DNA from: G963691885 sp963691885
Lineage (GTDB): Bacteria; Pseudomonadota; Alphaproteobacteria; UBA8366; Aestuariispiraceae
Direction of reading: 5' to 3'
Assembly: GCA_963691885.1 (NCBI GenBank)
Contig: OY829843.1
Location: 3,224,001-3,288,000 of the forward strand
Length of the DNA stretch: 64,000 nucleotides
The translations under genes and the position numbers were made by a program. Numbering within the stretch: position 1 is the first letter of the stretch; every line of letters begins with the position of its first letter. Below, piece after piece: positions 52,422 through 59,949 of this stretch. Under the pieces are notes generated by a model that did no database searches, was not told the origin of the DNA, and worked only from the letters and a program-made list of their open reading frames with translations.

Positions 52422-53327
52422 TCACTCGCGCTCAAGGTCACGGGTGTCAGCACCTACTGCATCCATTACTGATCGAAGTTCGCCGAGCATTGACCCATGA
52501 TGGCGATCCAGATAATCGGCGATGGTTTCATTTTTCAGAAGTTTGGAGAGGTATCCCTTGGCGACGACCAATGTAAACATCGTGTCTCCAAGCGTGTCTT
52601 CGATATTTCGGTATTCTTGTTGCAGGCGTTCCATCTCCCGCTCCATCCGCGCAATATCCTCAGGCGAAACGCCTTTGAGCATATTTTTCTTTTCTGGTTT
52701 CACGAGCTTGTCCGGGGGCATTCCGGCCAGAAGCACCTTGGCATATGTGACTGTGTATCGGTTTGCGGACATCATCATTTCGCAAGCTTCAATCTGGGCC
52801 ATTGGCTTCATTTTTCGGAGAATGCCGAACACCTGTACACCCACCATTTTTTCCTTCAGAAGTTCGACGGCCTCTGGCGCGATGTTTCGGAGCATGTTTT
52901 GGCGCTCACGAATGCGCTTTACGTCCACGTCCAAAGCTTCCGCTATTCTTTCTTGAGAAACGCCACGCTCAATCGCCTTGACGATCATATTGTGCTCCTG
53001 CACAGCACTAAGGCGGTTCACACGCCGATTGTATGTAAAGCTCTCATCGTCCGTTGAGACCAGGCAGATGGCTTCTGTTTCTCCAAGCTGCTTCAGGGCT
53101 TCTAAGCGAAGGTGTCCATCCAGAAGGATATAGTTTTTCTGTTTTCCTGATCCTGAGTCGGGAAATACCGCCAATGGTTCAATGATCCCCACGTCTTTAA
53201 CGGAAGCTAGGATCGTTCGATATTTGCGTGTCCGGTGAAGCCCCTGTGAGAGAGGTCTTGTTCGTGCGATACGGTCAAGAGGGACCTGAATGGTGTCATC
53301 CAGAAATCCCTTGGTAATGGCGGTCAT
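52422..53327 (-). CDS. ParB-like protein with RepB C-terminal domain
   Basis: 301 residues. N-terminal ParB-type domain (PLDRIARTRPLSQGL, LLDGHLRLEALKQLGETEAI) and helix-turn-helix part (RGVSQERIAEALDVDVKRIRER). The C-terminal half is the plasmid-partition RepB type (IARMEREMERLQQEYRNIED, FTLVVAKGYLSKLLKNETI). It is the third gene of a recombinase-ParB-RepB operon, overlapping the previous gene by 4 bases. No ParA/RepA partner is encoded nearby. The family may bind a specific site to position the recombinase or to regulate the element (inference). Confidence 0.85.
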   Translation of the reverse strand: MTAITKGFLDDTIQVPLDRIARTRPLSQGLHRTRKYRTILASVKDVGIIEPLAVFPDSGSGKQKNYILLDGHLRLEALKQLGETEAICLVSTDDESFTYNRRVNRLSAVQEHNMIVKAIERGVSQERIAEALDVDVKRIRERQNMLRNIAPEAVELLKEKMVGVQVFGILRKMKPMAQIEACEMMMSANRYTVTYAKVLLAGMPPDKLVKPEKKNMLKGVSPEDIARMEREMERLQQEYRNIEDTLGDTMFTLVVAKGYLSKLLKNETIADYLDRHHGSMLGELRSVMDAVGADTRDLERE

Positions 53328-54190
53328 GGATGTAACCTTTCCGCAAGAGGCTGCGGCATGTCGCTGTAACCTTCTGCTCGAAGGAGCGTTCTAAAATGCT
53401 CATCCGCCAAGAGACGACGTAGTGCCGAGATCAGAAACAACAGGCGCTGCTCATTTACGTCGGCCTTCTTGATCAACAATTTCTGTCGGTTGACCTCGTC
53501 TTGATAGGTTTGAACCAGCTTGCGGGTTGAAAACGGTTTGTCTGTTCTTCTGGCATGGGTGCGATAGCGTTTGCCCATGAAGCGACGGCGCTCGATTATG
53601 CGGCGCACTTTGATGAGTTGGTCTCCACGCAAGGCCCCGCTTTCATATGCTTCGGTCAGCCCCTTCTGTAACTCGTTTTCGCTGCTGCGTGATATTTCGA
53701 CGGCCATGCTAAGCGGAATTACGTTCTTTTCTACGGCAGCAATGAGCCGCTCTTCTCCTTCTTTCAGTAGGTGAGAGATGCCACGAACGTAGGTCACGTC
53801 CAAGTCAGTTTTCTTGGCGATTTCCCAGGCGTTATAGCCACGTTCTTCGAGATCCTTTATCCCATGGAGAAGATCCATATTGGTGTGTTGGCGACGAGCT
53901 ATGTTTTCAACCAGGCTCATCAGGTAGCAGTCTTGTTCTGACGCCTTGATGACCATCGCAGGAATTTCCGTCTCGCCGAGTGCCTGGTATGCCTCAACGC
54001 GGCCTTGTCCGCATACCAAGTCATACCCATTCCGTGATGGGGTGACGGTAATAGGCCTTTTCAGTCCAATCGAAGCGATATTATCGACAATGCCTGCGAA
54101 GACTTTCTTATTTCGCACACGCGGATTGATCACCCGTATTTGGTCAATCGGGATCATTTGAATAGAGGGTGAAACCGGTTGGTTTTGCAC
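53324..54190 (-). CDS. ParB-like nuclease-domain protein
   Basis: 288 residues. ParB N-terminal fold: IPIDQIRVINPRVRNKKVF, LVCGQGRVEAYQALGETEIP (the CTP-site region, with GQGR in place of canonical GERR), and the central LVENIARRQHTNMDLLHGIKDL helix-turn-helix. The C-terminus has KPFSTRKLVQTYQDEVNRQ and LISALRRLLADEHFRTLLRAEG. It starts one base into the recombinase stop, so the three genes are coupled. It is distinct from its downstream partner (limited similarity beyond the fold), so the pair may form a heteromeric complex. Confidence 0.85.
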   Translation of the reverse strand: MQNQPVSPSIQMIPIDQIRVINPRVRNKKVFAGIVDNIASIGLKRPITVTPSRNGYDLVCGQGRVEAYQALGETEIPAMVIKASEQDCYLMSLVENIARRQHTNMDLLHGIKDLEERGYNAWEIAKKTDLDVTYVRGISHLLKEGEERLIAAVEKNVIPLSMAVEISRSSENELQKGLTEAYESGALRGDQLIKVRRIIERRRFMGKRYRTHARRTDKPFSTRKLVQTYQDEVNRQKLLIKKADVNEQRLLFLISALRRLLADEHFRTLLRAEGYSDMPQPLAERLHP

Positions 54191-55767
54191 TATGCGACCT
54201 CCTTCAAATTGACACGGCGAGCGAGGCGATAGAGGTAGTCCAAGCTGTCAAACCGATAGATGTCGAGGTTTAGCCCGTTCTCCTCTGCAAGTCGCAGTTT
54301 TGGCAAAGCCATATCGATTGAAGGCAGAAGGTAATAATCAAGCGGCTGTTCGTTGCCATGGGCCATTCGAACGGCAATGGTGATGTCGGGTCTAAGCCCG
54401 GTATCAAAGCGGATATTCCATCGAAGGGATCCCGCGTTTGTTTCCTGGCAGCGGCTTAGGACCAATGAAACGGTGAATTCTCTATTGATCCATAGGAGGC
54501 CAGTTTCAGGGTTTGTCTCGACTGTGCTGCCGAGGGCTTCAATGTTTTGTATGGTTGAGGCAACGATGTCCGGGTGCATTTCCCGAAGATGGCGATTGAT
54601 TTCGATATATCGATAGTCTCGGTCTGGCTTATAGCCAATTTTGTGATAGGCGCGGATGAGGCTGCCAAACCGATGTCGATAGGCCCCTGACGACGGCATT
54701 CCTTCTGTTTCGTCGATAATGATGCCGGATAGAGCGCCATGTTTTTGTAGCAGCGTTGATAGGTGTTCAAGCATTTCGTCATCAGAAAAGCGGTGGTTCC
54801 GCTCTTCGATGATTGCTTGTGCCGCTTGGAAAATTTCTGGATCGACAATTCCTTCAAAAGCACCTTCGTTTCGAACCCACATCTCTGGGGGATTGTCGAC
54901 ACGTTTATTTTTAAGCTTGCAAGAGGATCGGTTGTAGAGGTTGTTGCCGATGTATTTTTCGTTGGTCAGTATTTGATGAACGGAGGCTCGGGTCCAAGGC
55001 CTGTTCAGATCCGTAAAGATCCCGCGCTCATTTAGTTGCGCGGCTATCTGGGTCTCATTTTGGCCGTCTTCAACGAAAGCCCGATACATCCAGCCTACGG
55101 TTTCAACTTCTTCGTCAGGGCCGGGGATTAGAATGACACGATCTGTCTGAAGGCTTTTCCGGTCGCCACGGTATAGAATGCCTTTAGGAGAGCCCGTTTC
55201 GTCAACCATCATTCGGCGGAGACCATAACCGGCGGGGCCACCTTGTCGATAACCTAGTTCAATCAGACGGCACTGTCCGGCAAAGACCTTGACGGAGAGC
55301 TCTCGACTGTACTCGCCAGCCATAGCTCTTTTCACCGTTTTCACGATGGTGGAGCTAATGCTTCCGTCATTCTCAAACTGCTCGGCACAGTATTCGACGC
55401 GGATGCCTGCTCGTTTGCACAGGTACTCGTAGAAAGCGCTTTCGTCAGAGTCCTGGAAACGTCCCCAGCGACTGACGTCGTAAACCAGAATAACTGAAAA
55501 ATCAGCTTGTCCCGCTTCTACATCGTTGATGAGCTGCAGCAAGCCATCTCGCCCATCTATGTTAAGGCCGCTGCGTCCTTCGTCGGCATAGGTTTTGATG
55601 ATCTGATAGCCCTTGCGGGCGGCATATTGGTGAATCGTGTCACCTTGGTTTTCCGTAGAGTATTTTTGGTGCTCTGTGGACATCCGAACGTATTCAGCCG
55701 CCCGGATGAGCGTCGCGTTATTTTCGGGAGATTTATCCGGGGCTGAATCCTGTTTTTCTGTCACCAA
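54190..55767 (-). CDS. Large serine recombinase
   Basis: 525 residues. Resolvase catalytic domain with the active Ser in EYVRMSTEHQ (about Ser30), VILVYDVSRWGRFQDSDES (Arg cluster) and MAGEYSRELSVKVF. A recombinase domain follows (GYRQGGPAGYGLRRM, NERGIFTDLNRPWTRASVHQI, EKYIGNNLYNR). The C-terminal 200 residues carry no zinc ribbon with obvious Cys pairs, unlike many phage integrases. It heads the operon with two ParB-like proteins. As a tyrosine integrase is also present, this enzyme probably belongs to a nested element or performs a different reaction. Confidence 0.92.
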   Translation of the reverse strand: MVTEKQDSAPDKSPENNATLIRAAEYVRMSTEHQKYSTENQGDTIHQYAARKGYQIIKTYADEGRSGLNIDGRDGLLQLINDVEAGQADFSVILVYDVSRWGRFQDSDESAFYEYLCKRAGIRVEYCAEQFENDGSISSTIVKTVKRAMAGEYSRELSVKVFAGQCRLIELGYRQGGPAGYGLRRMMVDETGSPKGILYRGDRKSLQTDRVILIPGPDEEVETVGWMYRAFVEDGQNETQIAAQLNERGIFTDLNRPWTRASVHQILTNEKYIGNNLYNRSSCKLKNKRVDNPPEMWVRNEGAFEGIVDPEIFQAAQAIIEERNHRFSDDEMLEHLSTLLQKHGALSGIIIDETEGMPSSGAYRHRFGSLIRAYHKIGYKPDRDYRYIEINRHLREMHPDIVASTIQNIEALGSTVETNPETGLLWINREFTVSLVLSRCQETNAGSLRWNIRFDTGLRPDITIAVRMAHGNEQPLDYYLLPSIDMALPKLRLAEENGLNLDIYRFDSLDYLYRLARRVNLKEVA

Positions 55768-55921
55768 GGCAATCCTTATTTTGTGCCGTTACACCGACAT
55801 TTGCATGTAGGCGAGTTCGGCCTTCTTCGAGACTGCATGGAACCCTACGTGCCCTATGGGAAGTCACGAGACTCTAAAAAATCAACAGAATGTACCGTAT
55901 TTGTCAATGATTAAATATACA

Positions 55922-56050
55922 AAATGTTGGAAGAATAAAGGATGGGGTGGCCATCAACTCCCGGTAAATACGCAATTTCTATAGGATGAAAGGACAGTGC
56001 TTCTAATGGAAGATACACAAAATGTTGTTGTTAATGTGGTTGAAATGTTG
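55922..56050. promoter_or_regulatory. Repeated AAATGTTG boxes upstream of XRE gene
   Basis: AAATGTTG occurs at 55922-55929, 56020-56027 and 56043-56050, the first two inside the longer ACAAAATGTTG. The 294-bp gap between the divergent recombinase (55767) and XRE (56062) genes is AT-rich and contains no other gene. The boxes may be operators for the XRE protein controlling itself and the recombinase operon. Confidence 0.4.
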
Positions 56051-56061
56051 GATTATGAAGT

Positions 56062-56394
56062 ATGGACAATAGAATTAGTGAACTTCGTAAGGCAAAAGGC
56101 CTGACCATAAAAAGGCTGGCTGAGCTTGTCGGGACGAGCAATCAACAAATCAGCCACTTGGAGAAGGGGCATCGCCGACTAACACTCGAGTGGATGGAGC
56201 GAATCGCGGAAGCCTTGGAATGCCACCCATCTGACTTGTTAAGTGGTGGAACGCGCCTCGAAAACGATCGAGAACGAGCGATGATTGAGCTGTTCCGTGG
56301 CCTTTCGGAGGAGCAGCAGGAAGCATTTTTACAAGCGACTGCTGCGTTGGCGAAACCGATAGAGAAAGAAGAAAAGAATATCAAAGCAGGTTAA
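56062..56394 (+). CDS. XRE-family repressor-like regulator
   Basis: 110 residues. Residues 1-60 are a clear Cro/cI helix-turn-helix (ISELRKAKGLTIKRLAELVGTSNQQISHLEKG). The C-terminal part is helical and acidic-basic (ERAMIELFRGLSEEQQEAFLQ), without a peptidase domain, so no RecA-dependent autocleavage is expected. It faces the recombinase operon divergently and converges on the integrase, so it may be the lysogeny regulator or the regulator of the nested recombinase element. Confidence 0.88.
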   Translation: MDNRISELRKAKGLTIKRLAELVGTSNQQISHLEKGHRRLTLEWMERIAEALECHPSDLLSGGTRLENDRERAMIELFRGLSEEQQEAFLQATAALAKPIEKEEKNIKAG

Positions 56395-56401
56395 ATAGGA
56401 A

Positions 56402-56428
56402 AGGCCGCACCGGTATTGGCTGCGGCCT
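56402..56428. terminator. Hairpin between convergent XRE and integrase genes
   Basis: AGGCCGCA and TGCGGCCT form a perfect 8-bp stem with an 11-base loop in the 44-bp gap between convergent genes. It lacks a clear T run on either side, so termination strength is uncertain, though position supports a bidirectional terminator. Confidence 0.55.
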
Positions 56429-56438
56429 CCGACTTAGT

Positions 56439-57605
56439 TCAGATGCTTCCGCTATTCAGGCTGTCAAGAATGTTGGAAGAAACAGAGCTGGCGGCTGCCT
56501 TGACGGGATCTGCGGCTAGATGCGCATAACGAGCCGTTGTCTGCACCTGGGTGTGGCCCAAAAGCTTACCAATCATAGGCAGGCTCATTCCCTGAGCGAC
56601 GGCGTTGGAGGCAAATGAATGTCGCAGATCGTGGATGCGAACATCTTCAATACCAGCGCGTTTGCGGATCCGTTGCCAGAATTTCTGGATTTCTTTGCGG
56701 TTGGTTCCTGGGATTTTTCCGCAGATAACCCATGGGTTCTTTGGCTGCCGTTTGAGGCTTTTTAGAAGATCAAGGGCAGGGGGGCCGAGGTGGACAACAC
56801 GTGCACCAGTCTTTGAGTCTGATAACCGTAGGCAGCTGTTGGCGAAATCAACCTCTGTCCATTTGAGTGACATGATTTCGTTGAGGCGGCAGCCTGTAAA
56901 AATGAGGAGGCGGATAGCAGATATAGCGTAGATATCATCGATACCCATTTCTTCGGCATCGTTCAGCACTGAACCTAGGTCGCTCAACTCTTTCTGACAG
57001 AGGTAGCGTTCGCGTTTTTCTTCTGGGTATTTTTTGATGTGCAGTCGAGGATTGGATCCGTCAGGGCGCATTCCCCACATCTCTGCCATCGAAAACATCT
57101 TGGAGATGACTTCAAGGTTCCGGTTTGCTTGGTATGGGATGTGGCGTAAATCATGATGGAATTTGGCGACGTCGGCCCGTGTCACATCAGCGACCTTCAA
57201 TCGTCCAAGGGCAGGCAATATGAAGCGGCGGAGGTTGCGTCGGTATTCTGTGGCGGTGCCTTGTTTGAGGCGGACAGAAATATGTTCTTGATCGAAACGC
57301 TCTGCCAGCTCTTTCACCGTGCAGGCTTTTCGGGCTCGGGAACGTTCGCCAGCAGGATCTTCTCCGTCCTTGACGGCTGCCAAAACCTTGAATGCCATGC
57401 GGCGGGCTTTTTCGGGAGTGAGAACACCATGGGCTCCAAGGCTCATGCGTCTGTATCGATTGCCGATGCGGTATTGAACGATAAAGGAACGACGGCCACT
57501 TGGTAAAATGCGAACAGCAAACCCGGCAAGGTCGTCATCGCAGATGATATAATCTTTGTCTTGCGGCTTGGCAGCCTCGACAAGGCGTTTGGTGATTTTA
57601 GGCAT
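56439..57605 (-). CDS. int: Tyrosine-type phage integrase
   Basis: 388 residues. An N-terminal arm-binding type domain (DDDLAGFAVRILPSGRRSFIVQ; MSLGAHGVLTPEKARRMA) and a SAM-like core-binding part are followed by the catalytic domain with Arg in TGCRLNEIMSLKW, His-x-x-Arg in HDLRHSFAS and His and Tyr in LLGHTQVQTTARYAHL. It directs integration into the tRNA-Met locus. The att-like core at 57811 lies 206 bp upstream of its start, with arm-like repeats between, the usual phage layout. Confidence 0.95.
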   Translation of the reverse strand: MPKITKRLVEAAKPQDKDYIICDDDLAGFAVRILPSGRRSFIVQYRIGNRYRRMSLGAHGVLTPEKARRMAFKVLAAVKDGEDPAGERSRARKACTVKELAERFDQEHISVRLKQGTATEYRRNLRRFILPALGRLKVADVTRADVAKFHHDLRHIPYQANRNLEVISKMFSMAEMWGMRPDGSNPRLHIKKYPEEKRERYLCQKELSDLGSVLNDAEEMGIDDIYAISAIRLLIFTGCRLNEIMSLKWTEVDFANSCLRLSDSKTGARVVHLGPPALDLLKSLKRQPKNPWVICGKIPGTNRKEIQKFWQRIRKRAGIEDVRIHDLRHSFASNAVAQGMSLPMIGKLLGHTQVQTTARYAHLAADPVKAAASSVSSNILDSLNSGSI

Positions 57606-57655
57606 AGGGCACCTCTTTGCGGCTGATTAACTTCGGGTGATTGCTGCGCCGTTTT

Positions 57656-57979
57656 TAATCCCTGGAATCATAGTGGAATCATGAGGGCTGGTTTCGGCGA
57701 GCAACCGATCGAATGACAGCGTAAATCGACGCTTAAATTAGTCCAGTAATATCAACTAGTTAGCGTGTTTCTGAGAAATCTTTAGAAATGCTGAGAAATG
57801 GCCATATCACGGCTCATAATCTGAGAGCAGTAGAGCGAAATCCTGCGCACCATCCTGCTATTAGAGCGAAAACGTGAGTAGTTCGGACATACAGGTTGGT
57901 TTTCGCTGTATCCCGCAGCCTACCGCGAGTTTTTGCGTTTTTTCGAGGTCTCTTGATTCCAGCTAGGGGGATGGAATCG
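57656..57979. other. attP-like region (arm repeats, core, opposite arm)
   Basis: Left arm: TGGAATCA (57663-57670) and TGGAATCATGAGGGC (57674-57688), 11 bp apart. Core-like GGCTCATAATCTGA at 57811-57824, 137 bp after the second arm repeat. To the right, an inverted pair TGATTCC (57954-57960) and TGGAATCG (57972-57979). Arms on both sides of a core are what an intact attP, or a junction between tandem insertions, looks like. The stretch 57606-58105 contains no other supported gene. Confidence 0.6.
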
Positions 57980-58105
57980 AGCAATCTAAGGCCTGTTGGG
58001 AGGGGCGGGTGCCTCGACCCTCAGGTTATAGAATTATGGGTTCGAAGCGCATGTATAAGTAGACCGAATTCGCACTTTGATTTATTCCTGAATAGGAGGT
58101 CTATT

Positions 58106-59479
58106 TTGCGAATTCTACCATGTGTCAAAACAGTATGTTGCGATTGTAAAGCAGTTGAGTATCCGTCAGCTGGCATTGTCGCGCGTCAGCTCGGTATGCC
58201 GCTTACTGATTGGGCCGCGCCTCAAATATCTCAGGGGGTGGGGTGCTTAGCATGTGGATCGAAGCGAGTAGATGTCTATTACGCTCATCAAAAAAGGTTG
58301 ATTTCAGCGGCTGATACAGGCCGTTCCTGCAGGGTATGTGATAACCCGATCTCCGAACCGTTTTTATCTGTTTTTAGCAATGCGGACTTCTGCCTCCGAT
58401 GCGTGGTTGATGGAAAAATTACAGATAGTGAAGTCGTTGGCGCAAAGGGGACCCTTTTCGCTGGAGAGGCTTATCGCGCGATGGCAATTCAGTTGCGGGA
58501 AGATGATCAGCTTAGAATTGGTTGGTTGCGAAAAGCAGTGAACGAAGGAGACATTTCCGCTTGTTCTACTTTAGGCGATCTCTTGTCCCGTTCAGAGGAG
58601 CAGAGCGACCTTGCGGAAGCCGCGAGCGCCTACAGGAAGGCTGCGGAACAAAATGCAGAAGAATCCGTTGTTCGCTATGCTCAGCATAGGCTTGCATTGA
58701 TGCTATTGAATGGTCGAGGGGTGCCAGTCGATACCGAAGCGGCCGTTGATCTTTTATACTCTTCCGCAGACAAGGGTGCCTCCTATGCGTTGTCTGACCT
58801 AGCCAAGTTTATTCTCAATGAAGAGTTTAATTTTGGTCCTGATGATCGCCGGGCATTCGAGCTTTATTCGCGTGCCCATGAGATGAATCCAAAAGGCATG
58901 ATGGATAGTGCGTCAGTCGCACTGATGCTTCTTCAGGGGATTGGGGTTGATCAAAATTTAGAAAAAGGCATGGAGCAGCTTAAGGTCGCTATCACCAATT
59001 ATGCAGAGAACAAACCGACGTTCGATGCTGATATGTGCTTTGAGCAAGTCATGACGGCTTTATCAGCATCTGATGGAGTGGTGTTGGATCTTCCTGTGGC
59101 ACGTACCTACCTCGATTGGATGGGGCGATTTAAAGTTCCTGGCGCACCTCGACTTTTGGGTGTTTGCGGAGGTCCTCTTCCGCCACGCGAGCCCAAGCAA
59201 GAGTTATCCCTGTCTAAAGTTCTCCCAGATAAGGTCCAAGGAAGTATCTGGTGGGTAAAGTCACCTGTCCGCGACCGGCTGGGGCAGCCCAGCATTTTGG
59301 GCCAGATAGAGCGGCTGCCGAACAGGCAGTGGATTGCGACAACCGATTATGGGGTGCCCGTTGGGGAAACATTCAGTTCAGACAAGCTTGCAATTAAGGC
59401 GCTCGCCGAAGTCCATAATTGCGATATTCCATATGTTGATTTTGCGACGAAAATGCGACGTATGAATGCTACGCCATAG
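58106..59479 (+). CDS. Sel1-repeat protein with N-terminal Cys-rich motifs
   Basis: 457 residues from TTG 58106, chosen because AGGAGG lies 6 bp upstream; the open frame to 57896 lacks a ribosome site and crosses the att region. The N-terminal 130 residues hold CCDCKAVEYPS, CLACGSK, CRVCDNP and CLRC, likely two zinc ribbons. Then several Sel1/TPR-like repeats (AASAYRKAAEQNAEESVVRY, RLALMLLNGRGVPVDTEAAV, MLLQGIGVDQNLEKGMEQLK). The C-terminal 100 residues are unfamiliar. Sel1 proteins act as scaffolds in signalling. It is the only gene in the 1.87-kb segment between two att-like sites, so it is a probable cargo gene. Confidence 0.78.
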   Translation: MRILPCVKTVCCDCKAVEYPSAGIVARQLGMPLTDWAAPQISQGVGCLACGSKRVDVYYAHQKRLISAADTGRSCRVCDNPISEPFLSVFSNADFCLRCVVDGKITDSEVVGAKGTLFAGEAYRAMAIQLREDDQLRIGWLRKAVNEGDISACSTLGDLLSRSEEQSDLAEAASAYRKAAEQNAEESVVRYAQHRLALMLLNGRGVPVDTEAAVDLLYSSADKGASYALSDLAKFILNEEFNFGPDDRRAFELYSRAHEMNPKGMMDSASVALMLLQGIGVDQNLEKGMEQLKVAITNYAENKPTFDADMCFEQVMTALSASDGVVLDLPVARTYLDWMGRFKVPGAPRLLGVCGGPLPPREPKQELSLSKVLPDKVQGSIWWVKSPVRDRLGQPSILGQIERLPNRQWIATTDYGVPVGETFSSDKLAIKALAEVHNCDIPYVDFATKMRRMNATP

Positions 59480-59524
59480 CCTATTTAGGCCATGCCTCCG
59501 ATTAAAAACGGGTATGCACAGAGA

Positions 59525-59726
59525 TAATCAATGGAATCACTATGGAATCATGAGGGCACGAAATGTTGAGAAATGCTGCGAAGTCGTGAGGTGTTGCCAT
59601 TTCCGGTAAGGCTTTGATATGTTGTGTTATATCGAAAATGTGCGAAAAGTAGAGCGCATAAGAGCATGCTATATGTTGTGGCTCATAACCTGAAGGTCAC
59701 AGGTTCAAATCCTGTCCCCGCAACCA
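59525..59726. other. attR-like junction at tRNA-Met
   Basis: The arm repeats TGGAATCA (59532-59539) and TGGAATCATGAGGGC (59543-59557) recur with the same 11-bp offset, and the core GGCTCATAACCTGA begins at 59680, again exactly 137 bp after the second repeat. To the right the core continues into the 3' half of a tRNA. This is the expected form of the phage-chromosome junction. Confidence 0.7.
59680..59726 (+). tRNA. tRNA-Met(CAT), 3' half only
   Basis: From the anticodon loop (CTCATAA) rightward the sequence is a normal tRNA: anticodon stem 3' strand, variable loop, T arm ACAGG-TTCAAAT-CCTGT (59699-59715), acceptor strand CCCCGCA, discriminator A and encoded CCA. Upstream of the loop the 5' strand does not pair (TGTGG instead of TCAGG), so the 5' half was replaced by mobile-element DNA. 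A72 next to A73 and the sequence resemble initiator tRNA. It is not a functional gene as it stands. Confidence 0.85.
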
Positions 59727-59947
59727 ACAAGACCCTACCGCCGTCAGAAAACCTGACGGCGTTTTGCTTTGGGGCCACGGTCTCTTCCAGAATACGGGCC
59801 AACAGTCCAACAAGCCGGACCCTGTGCTTGCCCTTTGTCGTCTCCGGGATGACCTCGATCCGCTCGATCATGGAGCGGATGGTCTCTGTTGCTTCGGTCT
59901 TTGTGTCCTCAAGTTAAGACAGGTGCGGACTGCGCGTCTAAATTGGC
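59683..59947 (-). pseudogene. Serine recombinase remnant (C-terminal end)
   Basis: From 59913 down to the stop at 59683 the minus strand encodes about 77 residues (LEDTKTEATETIRSMIERIEV, then KGKHRVRLVGLLARILEE) that match the C-termini of large serine recombinases. The last residues (AGTGFEPVTFRL) are simply read through the tRNA complement. An in-frame TAA lies just upstream (59914-59916), and the rest is cut off by the IS630 element at 59950. A degraded remnant of another element that used this tRNA region. Confidence 0.7.
59739..59765 (+). terminator. Terminator of the tRNA gene
   Basis: CGCCGTCAG-AAAAC-CTGACGGCG followed by TTTT, 12 bp after the tRNA CCA, is a perfect 9-bp-stem rho-independent terminator. 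It marks original chromosomal or island DNA to the right of the junction. Confidence 0.85.
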
Positions 59948-59949
59948 TA

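Larger units (their letters stand above)
1..57824. mobile_element. Temperate siphophage prophage (left end outside window)
   Basis: The run contains early replication genes, terminase, portal, capsid, tail, lysis and integrase genes in lambda-like order, so it is an integrated tailed phage. The integrase lies at the right end, next to an att-like core at 57811-57824. No matching left attachment site or intact tRNA is visible, so the left boundary is either outside the window or hidden within the first 7 kb. Assigning 1-7,300 to the phage is inference: it carries control and defence-type genes directly before the early module. The late module appears intact, with no broken structural gene seen. 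Confidence 0.75.

Noticed and set aside
52199..52576. 125-aa forward open frame
   Set aside because: Crosses the hairpin block and the 3' end of the RepB-like gene; Pro/Ser/Arg-rich translation with no ribosome site.
57811..57860. Second tRNA-Met gene at the first core
   Set aside because: Only the anticodon-loop region matches; no T arm or acceptor strand follows.
59683..59871. Small protein ending in AGTGFEPVTFRL
   Set aside because: The ending is the complement of the tRNA half; the rest is the end of a serine recombinase, so it is annotated as a remnant rather than as a gene.
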